Below are positions 46,246 to 58,600 of a stretch of DNA of 64,000 nucleotides, in pieces. Within the stretch, counting starts at the first letter, position 1; every line of letters begins with the position of its first letter. The position numbers and the translations under genes are program-made. The DNA is from Acanthococcus lagerstroemiae (Eukaryota > Arthropoda > Insecta > Hemiptera > Eriococcidae). The stretch is from the NCBI GenBank assembly GCA_031841125.1, contig CM063114.1, positions 43,545,574-43,609,573 of the forward strand, given 5' to 3'. The notes under the pieces are model-generated. The model did no database searches. It was given only the letters and a program-made list of their open reading frames with translations, and was not told the DNA's origin.

Positions 46246-46436
46246 ATCTTCTGCTAAGTATGTAAGTACTTCACATTTTATCAGCGCGTGTATTATGCAT
46301 TTCGAGTGGCCTGTGCGAATAATTGTAATAAGTGGAAAACAAATGAAGCACCGTTATCAAGATCAGGATACCCATAGGTTCTAATCGAGTGTTTTCACAC
46401 GCACTTAGCTTCAGAAAAACGGAATTAGGGACTTAC

Positions 46437-46514
46437 TATCTCATCTATTAACAAATTCCCCAGCAGGAACGGAGTTATTTCGTAATTATCGTCTTGGTAA
46501 TTGAATCTTACACC
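46437..46514 (-). CDS. Candidate upstream coding exon of the LITAF gene
   Basis: A 78-nt segment between TTGCATTCAG and GTAAGT on the minus strand reads GVRFNYQDDNYEITPF then LLGNLLIDEI without a stop. It ends in phase 0, and the next exon begins ATC ATG ATG in the same phase, so the LITAF reading frame continues through it. It has no ATG, so another upstream exon would be needed. It could instead be an untranslated exon that happens to be open. I found no convincing first exon between here and 47,400. Confidence 0.4.
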
Positions 46515-47538
46515 CTGAATGCAAAATTAAGCAAGGTTGAATGATTTGAATGTGGCGATACATATGCTTGTAACAAGAGACGCCCAAGGATAAGGAGTGT
46601 CTTGAGTAGGGTTTAATCAAACTAATACGCGGGCAATATGTTGTTCAGAGCTATCGCTGATAAATGATCGAGAGCACTGAGTATCTTCCCGACGTATGAT
46701 ATTGCGATGCTGACGGATTGGAAAACAAACAACACAAAGAACAGCAAATTCACACATTAAACACAGAGTAGGTCAAACAAATTTCGAACGTGTGAATCCG
46801 AGTCCTAGTGGAAAATGAAATTATATTGAAGAGGTAGACGTCTACACACGGCAGGATTACTCTTACTTACGCACAGACAGAATGAAAACAATGGACTGGT
46901 CTATCGAATACATACCTAATTTTTCGGTACAATTTCTTAGCAACTTGACCGTGAAGATGAATAAAGTAACTAAAAACTAATAACTATTCGAAGTCGAAGC
47001 TATAGGTAACAGGAAAACGCACACGAGTACAAAATACTAATTAAGAAATATACTAGAAAAGCGAATTTATTTCAAACAATGAATCCAGAAGTAACCTGAA
47101 TCATATCATACACGATTAGCGAATTATGTAGAAGCACTGTAGAAACTTATCAACAGTGCTGCCACACCATCAGGTGACATAATAAAATAGTAAATTACCT
47201 ATTTATAGAAGCACTGTGACTGTGATCACTGATCACACACCTTTCTTGCTTTCATGACTTAGGAAGTACACATTAGCGCTCCCACATCCCAATTCCACAT
47301 ACGATTCAAATCTGTTGAAACATCAATGATCAATGCATTCGGTGTCCGCGGTCAGAACCTGAACGTCATCATAAAATTTTGAATTTGATAATTTTCTTTT
47401 CTCATCTGTGCATGCACGTGACATCCTAATTACCTCTAATTATAGAACGAAAAATTGTAATCCTACGTTACCTGCTGGTTGTGTTTTATGGTAGTGTGCT
47501 CCATTCTATATTATTTCACCGTTTTAGTTAAATCTATA
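46515..47538. promoter_or_regulatory. Shared upstream region of LITAF and NDPK
   Basis: About 1 kb between the leftmost-transcribed LITAF exon candidate and the NDPK start codon, the two genes being divergent. No clear TATA box chosen. TTATTTCACCGTTTTAG at 47,511-47,527 has the look of a splice acceptor for a 5' untranslated NDPK intron, which would place the NDPK transcription start further upstream. Confidence 0.35.
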
Positions 47539-48519
47539 ATGGCGTCACCGAAAGAAGAACGTACTTTCCTAATGATCAAGCCCGACGGTGTCCAGCGTGG
47601 ATTAGTCGGCAAAATTATCAAAAGATTCGAAGCTAAAGGCTTCAAACTCGTGGCTATGAAATTCATGTGGGTGAGTCCGGCATTTTTGAATATCTCTTGT
47701 GTTGCTGTCGAGTTGGCCCTATCCAAATGTGATGGGAAGTGTTCTTAAGGACATTGCGAGAAATTGAGAAGCCATATGTTTTCTGTTGTAGCCATCCGAA
47801 GAATTGCTGCAGAAACATTACTCAGACTTATCTGAGCGACCATTTTTCCCAGGTTTAGTCAAATATATGTCCAGTGGTCCGGTTGTCCCTATGGTTAGTA
47901 ACTACTTGCAACAGTTATCCTATTTGAACTGTAATTGAATGTACTTCCTTGCTGGTACGAAAGAGCACTACGTGATGGAAGTCGAAAAATGTTGAGATGA
48001 CTTATCTTCCTTTATCACGATATTGTGCAACTTGAAAGTGACTGAATGATTTTAGAATCTATTCTAATTAATTACGCTGTTTGATAACTCCGTAGAACAT
48101 TTATAATGAAAATGTTTCCGCAATGTTGTGAAACTTGTTAAGGTCGATATTTCGAGTGAAAATCGAATCCAAGTTGACGTTCTTCATCGAAAAGTTTATT
48201 ATTTTTTGCTCTTGTACAGGTATGGGAAGGCTTAAATGCTGTGAAAACTGGTCGATTCATGCTCGGTGCTACCGATCCCAAAGATTCAAACCCTGGAACC
48301 ATCAGAGGAGATTTGTGCATCCAAGTTGGAAGGTAACGATTGGGAAGAACTTCGACAAATTCGTAGTCTTCAGAATCTAATTTCGCAAATATTTTCAGGA
48401 ACATCATTCACGGCTCTGATTCCGTTGAATCCGCCAAGAAAGAAATTGCCTTGTGGTTTGACCCTAAAGAACTCGTTCAATGGAGCACCAACAGCGACTG
48501 CTGGGTCTATGAAAAGTGA
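47539..48519 (+). CDS. awd: Nucleoside diphosphate kinase (awd/NME type), 155 aa
   Basis: Four exons: 47,539-47,670, 47,792-47,893, 48,220-48,332 and 48,399-48,519, with GT-AG introns of 121, 326 and 66 bp, give 155 residues. The enzyme transfers the gamma phosphate of ATP to nucleoside diphosphates through a phospho-histidine. Seen in order: [15 protein letters not shown] (Lys14), a [12 protein letters not shown] strand, the [16 protein letters not shown] helices, GPVVPMVWEG, the [17 protein letters not shown] loop with the conserved proline and glycine, and the active-site RNIIHGSD with His120. The C terminus CWVYEK is as in group I hexameric enzymes. All key residues are present and length is normal. 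I chose the start at 47,539 because it matches the family; an in-frame ATG at 47,488 would add 17 hydrophobic residues but probably lies upstream of a splice acceptor. Confidence 0.97.
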
Positions 48520-48773
48520 AGCCTTTATGGTCACAGTATCGAAGCAATACCTTATTCCATTACATATATGCCTGATTCCGGAGGATTAGTTATTGTGATA
48601 CTGTAATTTAATTTATTATTTTACACTTTTCTTGAAGTAGCATGCTACTCCATTTCCTGATCGTATTTTGAGAGAAAAAACATTCGGCAATAACTGTAAT
48701 GCATTTACGAAATCGAAATTCGTATTCGATAATTTAATTTTCTATTTATGTAAACTTTTCATCATGGTAATTT

Positions 48774-48779
48774 AATAAA
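48774..48779 (+). terminator. Polyadenylation signal of the NDPK gene
   Basis: AATAAA 255 bp after the stop codon, followed by a TG/GT-containing stretch. Only canonical signal close behind the gene. Confidence 0.7.
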
Positions 48780-48799
48780 GATGCTTTCGAAGAAATTTG

Positions 48800-49686
48800 T
48801 ATTTTGGATCGAGAAGTGATGATATATTAAACGTTCGCAGTAAAATTTTGAGGCGATACTGAAGGTCGATATTCATTTGGATCCGTTTAACTATAGATTT
48901 TGGAAATACTACGCTGGAACTTCTTGCAGAATGCCACGAAAGAAAATTAAATCTAGTTCTAAGTTCGAGATGACAAACAGCCTACATTTCTTGCACTGTG
49001 ATATCCTGTTAATTGAATGAAGGTGATGTGTCTGCTGAATAACGTAGTATATTGTTGAATGATTCGATGACTGGATTACTATAATGTTCATGATTTGGTT
49101 ACCGATGAAAATAAAAAAATTATGACTGTTTCTACAGCAACAAATAAAACCCACTGTAGTTTACTGACAAATTTTCTCTGTCATGAAAATGCAGATTATT
49201 TTGCGATTTCAGGAAAAAATAGCTAGGGTTTCGATCTGGATCTGATGAATAGACCTTTTTGTTTCACACTACACACGGCAAAAATAATTCGCTCATTGAT
49301 CGATTGCCACTTTCTTCCGATAAGTTCCATGTTTCAGATCAACAACCACCTTCTATCTAAAAATAGATAACCCATAGTTTCGTCGTGTTTCGTTCACTTA
49401 TGTACATTTCTGTGTAGCAAAGGAATCAACATTTTGAAATAGGTACCGGCATTTGTTATATAACTATTACCATTACACATCTTGCATAAAATTTATCTCG
49501 GTAATTACATATTTAACTGATTGGCCAAATATCGGATAACTGATAAATATCTCGTTACCAAGAAATCTTTTTTATGAGACGTTTCGGTTTTAATGTAGAT
49601 CTCGATTTCGCACTGCGACAGTTCTCTTTGAAATTTACTTGGTTGCAGTTTAGGTCTCGTACATAGCAGAGACGTTTTCAAGGAAG
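48800..49686. promoter_or_regulatory. NDPK to P450 intergenic region
   Basis: About 900 bp between the NDPK polyadenylation signal and the P450 start. The P450 promoter should be here. No defined response element was recognised. Confidence 0.35.
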
Positions 49687-52600
49687 ATGGATTTTTTTAC
49701 TGCTTTTGTTCTCTGTATTATAGTTTTAATTTTGTATTTAGTATCAACTGTGGTAAGGCCGTCTAATTATCCTCCAGGTAAACTATTCCTTTTTATCGTT
49801 TTTACTCTTTATATTTTAATTATAGCAACTGGAAATTCGAAACTTTAAAATCTATTTAAGAAAGGTCATCTGATGGCACGTGTGTGATTTTTTCCTTCGA
49901 CTTCAAATAATAATTGTTTTTCGTGAAGATTTTGTCTGGGGTCGTGAGCATATTAGCCAACATTTTCTGTGCTCTTCTTCCTTGATACCGTTTAAATATA
50001 CCAAAAATGTAGTACCTCCCTAACTGACGAAATCTCTCACACGTACCAAAGATATTTAAACAAAAATTTGCTTCATGTGAGACTTTCCATAAAATTGTGT
50101 CGGTTTGCCCACTGTGAGGCAACCCTGGGTTCTGATAGGTTGAAAATGCTAACAGCTTTTTGTAGCAAATCTCACTTGTGGTGTTCTTATCTGGATCAGT
50201 CCTGTAGAGAGAAAAAGAGGGCCTGGGGGAAATTTCCATGAACCTCCTCTCCTTCCAGTTCATATTTTTATTTTTTTTTTTGGCAAATGGGAAAAAATTA
50301 TAAGCTACGGGATAAGAGGTTTCTTTCATGGTGTAAGGAGTGACTGCTGATTTGATGTACATTATGATATAGCCGTAAGCGTTGAAATTCAGGCCTTTTA
50401 AAAATATCGGGGCCCCTGAAAGTCCAGGCCGGGGGTATTTCCCCCTCCCCCCTCTCGTCAAGGTTGATCTGGATGAAAATTAAAACAATTTTTTGCCACA
50501 AATCTCATTTCTGATGATTTTTGTATCAAAATGCTTTGTGACCTATTTTTCATCAATCAAGTTATTTCAAGCACTCATAGATACTCCGTGCACCTTTATC
50601 TCATTTTAAATGAAAGTGACAATCACTACCTAGTAGCAGGCCTATCAAGAAAGGGTAGTTGGGGATGTTTGCCCCTGGCCCGGTTTCTATAAAAAGGCAG
50701 GTCATACAAATTTTCAACGAGAAAAACTATGAAAATAAGGCCGGACAAGTATTTTTTTTCTTTCATATTAAATATGGAAGGAAAAATGGGAAAATTTCTT
50801 CGCTCATGAATATTTGTACAGTATTATCTGCTCTGTTGGAGACCTAGAAAGAACTTTGCCTTGGGTTCAGATTTCCTCTCCACGGCCCTGCTAGTAATCA
50901 GCATACTGAAACATTCAAAAACTTACAAATTTTTTTTAATGAAACATAGATATCAAAAGCTATATATGAAGCTGAATGTAAGTTGAAAGCTTCAAAAATG
51001 AAACTGAAGAATAGGAGAAGGCAAAAATCCATCCATGTCGACTGGCAAAGTCGAATCCTTAGTTAACAAAGTCTTAGAAGAACAGACCTTTTCCTCCTCA
51101 GTTTTTCCAGTTTATGAAACTTACACTGTTAGTTGAAAAAGTTAGGAGCATTCATCCTCTCCGATTCAGCTCTGTCTTGCTCTGACTCCTAACTGTATAT
51201 TAATTTTTAGACGTAAGTTGAGGGAAGCACATATATAATCATTCATTGATATATAGCTTGTATTCACTACTGTCAGGGAAACAATTGTAAATATGAAAAG
51301 GTTTTAACAAGCATTATTAGTGTACATAACTTTGTAATAAGAGTACATTTTCACCTGTGTAATGGGCGTACTTGACAAAACGTTTTCGGATATTAGCTCG
51401 CCATCGGTGCTTCACATTTAGGTACCTTATAACTCTGAAGGTATTTTTATTATAAAGTTATAAAACCTTTTTACCATACCTCAACCGAATTTCCTCTGGT
51501 CACAGATGCGATGATCGAAAGGGTAGTTTCTGGGGTCAGGAGTGCGGTGTCTGGGGAGCCAATTTGGCATGCGTGCATCGCCATACTTTCCACCAAACAT
51601 AATACCTCAACCCAGAATGGATTTGATAGTTTACAAAGGTATATTTTCATAGGAAACTCCTGTACATTGGTACAGACCTAAGGTATTTGATTGATGAACA
51701 GTTAGTACAGGACTACGAAATATTTTTTGCATATTAATGTCTGAGTATATAATCTCCTGTTCTACGAATCTAGGGTAACGTTCGACATTTTTATCTTTGA
51801 CTAAGCTTTATGAGGTGGAGAAACTATTTAGATATAGACACCATCAATCAGTTTTTTTTTTTTGCAAAGTAACATGGCGTTACAAATGCTCTTTTCTGTG
51901 ATCCGCATGAACATATCTACATCTTTTTACGATTATCATAATTACTGTCTGATAACAGTGCAAATATCTGTACATTGAAAGCTGAATTCCGGTTTAATGA
52001 ATGCAGATGTACGCGTGAACTCTTTTAACAGTTTACGGGAATTAAGGTTATAATCACACGTGCAATCATTGAAGGGCATACGGCGATAATACGATAGAAG
52101 CGAAAGGCATTCGTATAATTAAGTACTTACAATTCCTGGAGGGGAATATACGTGCGATTCGAATTTCGTATGCGTAAAGGTCTATAAAGTGAGGAGGTAA
52201 ATGAAAATGTAAAATTCTACCAAATAAACGTGTACAATACTCTTTTGGAAGGGAATCAGGGTTAAGATTTCTGCAAAGTAAGTAGAGGTGTTAGGTAGAT
52301 GTACTACCCATCACTTTTTGTAGTGCATCATTTTTATTGAAATTTTTCGCAAATTCTATGAATTCAGTATACCAACGTACCTATCAACTATCTTCAAAAT
52401 ATTAGAGGGTCGCATGAATCAGAACAGATAAAACCTCATCAAATAATGTTTTCACCAACTGAAAACACGTGATGTGATATGAGTGAATTTTGGTGAACAA
52501 GTAGACACGTTTTTCCTTACCTCGGACACTGCATCGAAGCAGTTTGAAGGTTTCCAGGATAAAAAGAATATATAAAGAATGGCGGTGTATCGATTTTCGA

Positions 52601-55600
52601 TTAAGACAGCACGGCATTACTGTGTCAGAGTTAATCTGAAACCTGACGTTGTATTTTCCAAAGGTATTTTAAAGTGGGGAAATATGCATTATATTGGATG
52701 GAATTTCTCTAACGTAACATTGCATCGGAATTTGACTATATTGATAAGCCTGTTATGTCACAAATATTTCACATTTTCCTATATAGCAGATAAATGGACG
52801 CTGTTAAGCGTAACAGAACAAACCAACAAAATCTGTTTTTTGAGAACACGTGATTTAAAGTTCAAGAGCCATGTAGAAACTATATGGCACAGCGTTTACT
52901 GATAAGCTTTTTTTAAACGTGAGTACGTATTTTGAATTGGGGGTCCAATTTTGAAAAATTCTACTTTTTACACGCTTTCTAACTGTACTAATAACTCATT
53001 TTGTGAATAAATGTCGGTTGGTTCCTTTACGCTTAACAGCGTTCAAAAATGTAGTCAAAGACATCGCTGATTTTTTTGTGTGTGTGTGTGGGGGGGGGTA
53101 ATTTTTTAGTATTGTTGACCTACATTCATCGCCGTCGGTGGATTATTTTGTGGGAGGGGTGTAGTATGTTATATGTGTATTGCGAGTTAGGTAAGTGTAT
53201 GGTATGGTACTATTAATTGCTGTATAGTACTAATTCGTTTACAAATTTTTTATAACTATGAGTATAAATATAATTGGCATTCAAATTTAAAGGGGGGCAA
53301 GGGTTACCCATCTACACTCCCTTCCCCCCAGCGACACCCATGAATGTAGTAAGATATGAAACTTCATGGTTGTTAAAACGCTGTTCAGTTAAGGCTCATG
53401 ACCTGAACGTGAGAAAAGGGCAGAATCGTCCCCAATTTCACAGCTAATAATATTTCGCTACTTGCCTGAAATTTTGAGTCATCAATTGGGACCGACGCAA
53501 ATTTGGCCAACTGGTGCAAATCGTGCGCTAATTTTCGACTTGTGCTCGAATTTCAGTAAGATCGAGCGCAATTTTGGCGGATATTTGGCGCCGGCGCCGG
53601 AATTTGAGTTAGCGGGATGATATCTAGGCTGGTACTGGGCATTTTTATCTTCTGTGATAGTTCTAACCAAATAGGTCCATTAAGTGCCTGATGGTAGGTG
53701 ATGTAATACGCAACATATGAAAAGTAATGTTTTTAAACTTCACACACTAAGTACCGAACCTCAATCGAGCCGCCAATGTGCTAATTACTCTCGAAAAATT
53801 AGATTGCCTAGATAGATTTTCTGTTCAATGACCAGAACCTCTTAATTCGTTGTCCAGGTTATCCGTTTGCTTGATCTTTCCACTAACTATTAATACTAAA
53901 AATAAGGTATTCGGTATTCCATAATCGCGGCTGTACATAATTTGCATGAAAGAAGTCAGTTATAACTGTACTAGCTACTCAAGTACCTCTACACACATTC
54001 ATAGATATCGGCATAGGCATATCTTCGTTCATTATATCCAAATTTAACTAACCTTTTTTGTATTGCTTCATTAGTTTTAGCATAAGCTGGTACAGTATAT
54101 TCATTTCTTGAATGCGTACTTTCAGTTGTTACCTTAATCTGATGTCTAATTAAATGCGCTATAAAATCTGCAAAAGAAACGTGCGACTTCATTGATTATT
54201 ACTGTGTACCTACTTATACACATTTATGTTACATGTGAAAGTACTTCATACTTACCAAAACTGAATTGTATAGGTATTTCATATCTGCAAAATAGGAATA
54301 TCATATGACTGTCAACATTTATGTCTTTTCAAACATAGTCGATACAAAACTCGACTTTTTTTTTATCAGCACTCAAAATCTGTCACTTTTTTAACCTGAC
54401 ATTGTGTGTTGAAATACCTAGTACTCACATGAAATTTGAAATAAAAACTGAATTATCATGTCGGCATCGACTTTTTGGTAGAATTTTCCATAGAACTCGA
54501 TAAAAAATAAGTCGATATCGACAGCATTAGTTATGGCAGGTACAGTATATTCATTTTTTGAAAGCTGACTTTCAGTTGTTACCTTAATCTGATGTCTAAT
54601 TAAATGCGCTATAAAATCTGCAAAGGAAAAGTGTGACTTTGTAATTATTGTAAGTACTACTAACGTATGCACACTTAAAGTACTTCATACTTACCAAAAC
54701 TGAATTGTAGGTATTTCATATCTGCAAAATAGAAATGATATAACTGTTAACATTTATGTCCTTTCAAACATAGTTGATATAAAACTCGACTTTTTTATCA
54801 GCACAGAATCTGTCACCTTTTCAACCTGACATTGTGTGTCCAGATAGTACATGAAATTTGAAATAAAAACTGAATTCATGTAGGCATCGACTTCTTGGTA
54901 TAATTCTCCGTAGAACTCAATGCAAAACAAGTCGATATCAACAGCATTAGTTGGTACAGTATATTCATTTCTTGAATGCTGACTTTCAGTTGTTACCTTA
55001 ATCTGATGTCTAATTAAATGCGCTATAAAATCTGCAAAAGAAACGTGCGACTTCATTGATTATTACTGTGTACCTACTTATACACATTTATGTTACATGT
55101 GAAAGTACTTCATACTTACCAAAACTGAATTGTAGGTATTTATATCTGCAAAATGGGAATGATATGACTGTTAACATTTATGTCCTTTCAAACATAGCCG
55201 ATATAAAACTCAACTTTTTGTCAGCATTTAGAATCTGCCACTTTTTCAACCTGACATTGTGTGTCCGAATACTCGTAGTAGGTACATGAAATTTGAAATA
55301 AAAACTGAATTCATGTAGGCATCGACTTTATGGTATAATATGCTCTGTAGAACTCGATGCAAAACAAGCCAATATCAACAGCATTGGTTGGTACAGTATA
55401 TTCATTTCTTGAATGCTGACTTTCAGTTGTTACCTTAATCTGATGCCTAATTAAATGCGCTATAAAATCTGCAAAGGAAAAGTGCGACTTCATTATTATT
55501 GTAAGTACTACTTATGCACACTTAAGTTAGATATGAAAGTACTTCATACTTACCAAAACTGAATTGTAGGTATTTATATCTGCAAAATGGGAATGATATG

Positions 55601-58600
55601 ACTGTTAACATTTATGTCCTTTCAAACATAGCCGATATAAAACTCAACTTTTTGTCAGCATTTAGAATCTGCCACTTTTTCAACCTGACATCGTATGTCC
55701 AAATAGCACATGAAATTTGAAATAAAAACTGAATTATCATATCAGCATCAACTTATTGGTAGAACTCTCCATAGAACTCGATACAAAACAAGTCGATATT
55801 GACATGATAACTCGATTTTTGTATAGAATTTGACCATAATATAGGATTATGAGGGTGGGGTTTTCACGTCCACACTTGTTTCAAAAGTTAATGTATTACT
55901 TTGACTACTCTGAAATCAGATCACAGTCTGTATTTCTATTTTAGATATACATTCAGTACATGTACATATGATATATCTATCCATCTATTTAGTGTAATTG
56001 GTTTTATAACGGATTTTCAAAACAGATTACATATCTATGCTCAGTACAAGGCTTTGTGTCAGCAGATCAGCACTTAAGCCTAATTATCTGCCCAGGTCAG
56101 AAGCTATATAATGAGCATTAAATGGCGCCATCTAAATTATAAAATGTATGAAAAAAATAGCTGCCTCTATCTGAGAAAAATTTTCCGTTAGCTTCTTATT
56201 AAATGGTTGAACTTGTCAAGTACCCACTTAACTACTGATGTGGAAATCTATTTAAAAACCTAAAATTAATTACTGCTGAATTTTGTAAGATTGCAGATCC
56301 TTAATAGCGCAATAGTACTCATATATCCAAGAATAACTAATTTAGCCTAAGTAAGCTTATCTTTATTCCCTTGTTTAGTCGAATAAGTCATCATGAGATT
56401 AGATTACTATGTATTTTGATACATCTACAAGTAATCTAGAAATAACAGCATCATCTTTGTAACTTTATGTATAATCTAAGCTTCATCACTGATTTCAAAT
56501 ATCTGCTTATTGAGATGCCGAACCTAACTTGACTTCCCAATGCGCAAAATCCCGCCAGTTACCTAACTAAAGGGGAACCAAGGGTAACTGATGGGTTTCT
56601 GAGTAATCTAAGGGTAATTGAGGGTTGCAAACTGAGTAATTTTTCCGCAGGTAACTAGAGGGTAACTAAATCCCACCAGTTATCCAGGTAACTAAAGGGG
56701 AACCAAGGGTAACTGACAGGTTTCTAGGTAAACTGAAGGTAACTGAGGGTTGTAAATGGGTAACTTTACCAGGTATCTAAACAAGAACTAAGGGTAACTG
56801 ACGGGTTTTTGGGTAATCTGAGGGTAACTGAGGGTTGCAAATGGGTAACTAGGGTAACTGATTGCGCGTCTGGTTAGTGTGGTAAATATTCACTATGAAG
56901 AATGCATGACTTAGCATAGCACCTACAGCTACATAAATTACTGCGTCTGTATGAATTGTTTCACTTCATACCAAGTTCCAGTTGTTGTAGCCAAATTCAT
57001 TTGAGAATAAAGAATTTAGTGATAACTGCTATCATGCAAAGTTTTTCGACTATCAACTATAGGTGCTTGTGCCTACTTAATTGCTTTGGTACCATCAGTG
57101 TTTTCAATGTTCTTTATAATTTCACAATAGCACGAGAATCGTTTTGAAACATTAGGTGCACGCCCTGTGTTTTGTCAATATTACGTAAATTATAATTAAT
57201 TAAATCTAGTTATCTGAATGAAACAGAAAATAAAGAACGATGGTGCAATGGCTGCGTACATGCATTGTACGTGGAAAATTTTTTCGTTACTTTTCCATTG
57301 TTTTTCTGCATTCTCTCTTCGGAAAATTCTGTGATGTTGTTTATACCTATTTACTTAATTTCCATTCGATGAGCATACATACTTTTTAAAATAATTACCT
57401 CATAATGTTTATCGTTTGATGGAAAGTGAAATCGTTTGATAACACGGTGAACAACTCTAAAACACAGATATACTGATTCGTTTTGACAAGGGATCTACGT
57501 CATACACACTCTGAATATTTGATTGCGTATGAGTTCATCCTACGAGTCAATAGAGCATCCGGTGTTTTGTTGTCATGCAAGGAACTGGACTGATAAGTAT
57601 CTCTTTACTTCTAAATAGACACGAACTTCGCACCTAATTTCGTTTGAGCTGGAATTAAGTTGAAAATTTCCAAACGCATTTGCATAGGGGCTTTCATTAC
57701 CTGCGTAATATATGAACTGCCCTTCAATGCTTCCTCTTGAAATATGTCACAAAATTCTTCTCATTTCTTTTGTCCTCTTTGGAATACTTAATAATGCTCA
57801 TGTTGTTATTAATAATTGTAAAGGCAGTTCAGTAGTGATGTGAATTACTTATCAGATGAAACGCCTGATATACTTAGTTGTGGATAAACGTTATCATTTT
57901 CTACCTATGGCGTTATAGGTATGCCTGGCTAAGACTGATTACATTGACTATGTAGGCGATTGACAACAGTGGCGTAGCCAGGACTTTCCCACAGGGGGGG
58001 GGGGGCGAAGTAAGATTTTCATGGGGGAAAAAGTCGAAAATTGAGGTATTTTTTTTTTAATTCCAGATATTAGAGAACTATTTTATGAAAAATGAAGGTA
58101 AAATTACTGCGCGAGCAAAAATTTTTCGAAAAAACGTGTCTTGAAGGCGAAAAATTGCTCATTTTTGCATATTTTACATTAGATTTCAGGTGCCTGGGGG
58201 TATTCGCCCCCTTCGCTCTCTGGCTACGCCACTGGTTGACAAGATGGAGGGACGATATTAAGTATAGGCCTTACACGGTAAAGAGCAGCTACCAACCGCA
58301 ACAACTAGGATATTATGGAGAGGCCTTTGCCTGAAGAGGGACCGAAACATGGGTGAAGGGGGACTTTCTCCTCCGTTTACACAGAGTAATGTATCTTTGA
58401 GTGTGATGTGCGAGTGAATTTTTCTATTTTCAAGGTGGCATAAGTTACTAGGAGCACTTCCAGTAGCAAAGTAGGTAACACTACCAATTTTGCTACTCTC
58501 TGGTAGTAGTAGCAAGTAGGACGCTTTTGCTACCTGAATATAATACTGCCTACGCCACTACCGTAGCTCAGTAATAGTAAAAATATTCCTGTAAGAAATG

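Noticed and set aside
54418..55493. Single-exon protein MKSHxSFADFIAHLIRHQ family
   Set aside because: The apparent Met-start frames run across the predicted acceptor and donor of blocks b and c; conserved splice-like borders fit short exons better than a continuous frame.
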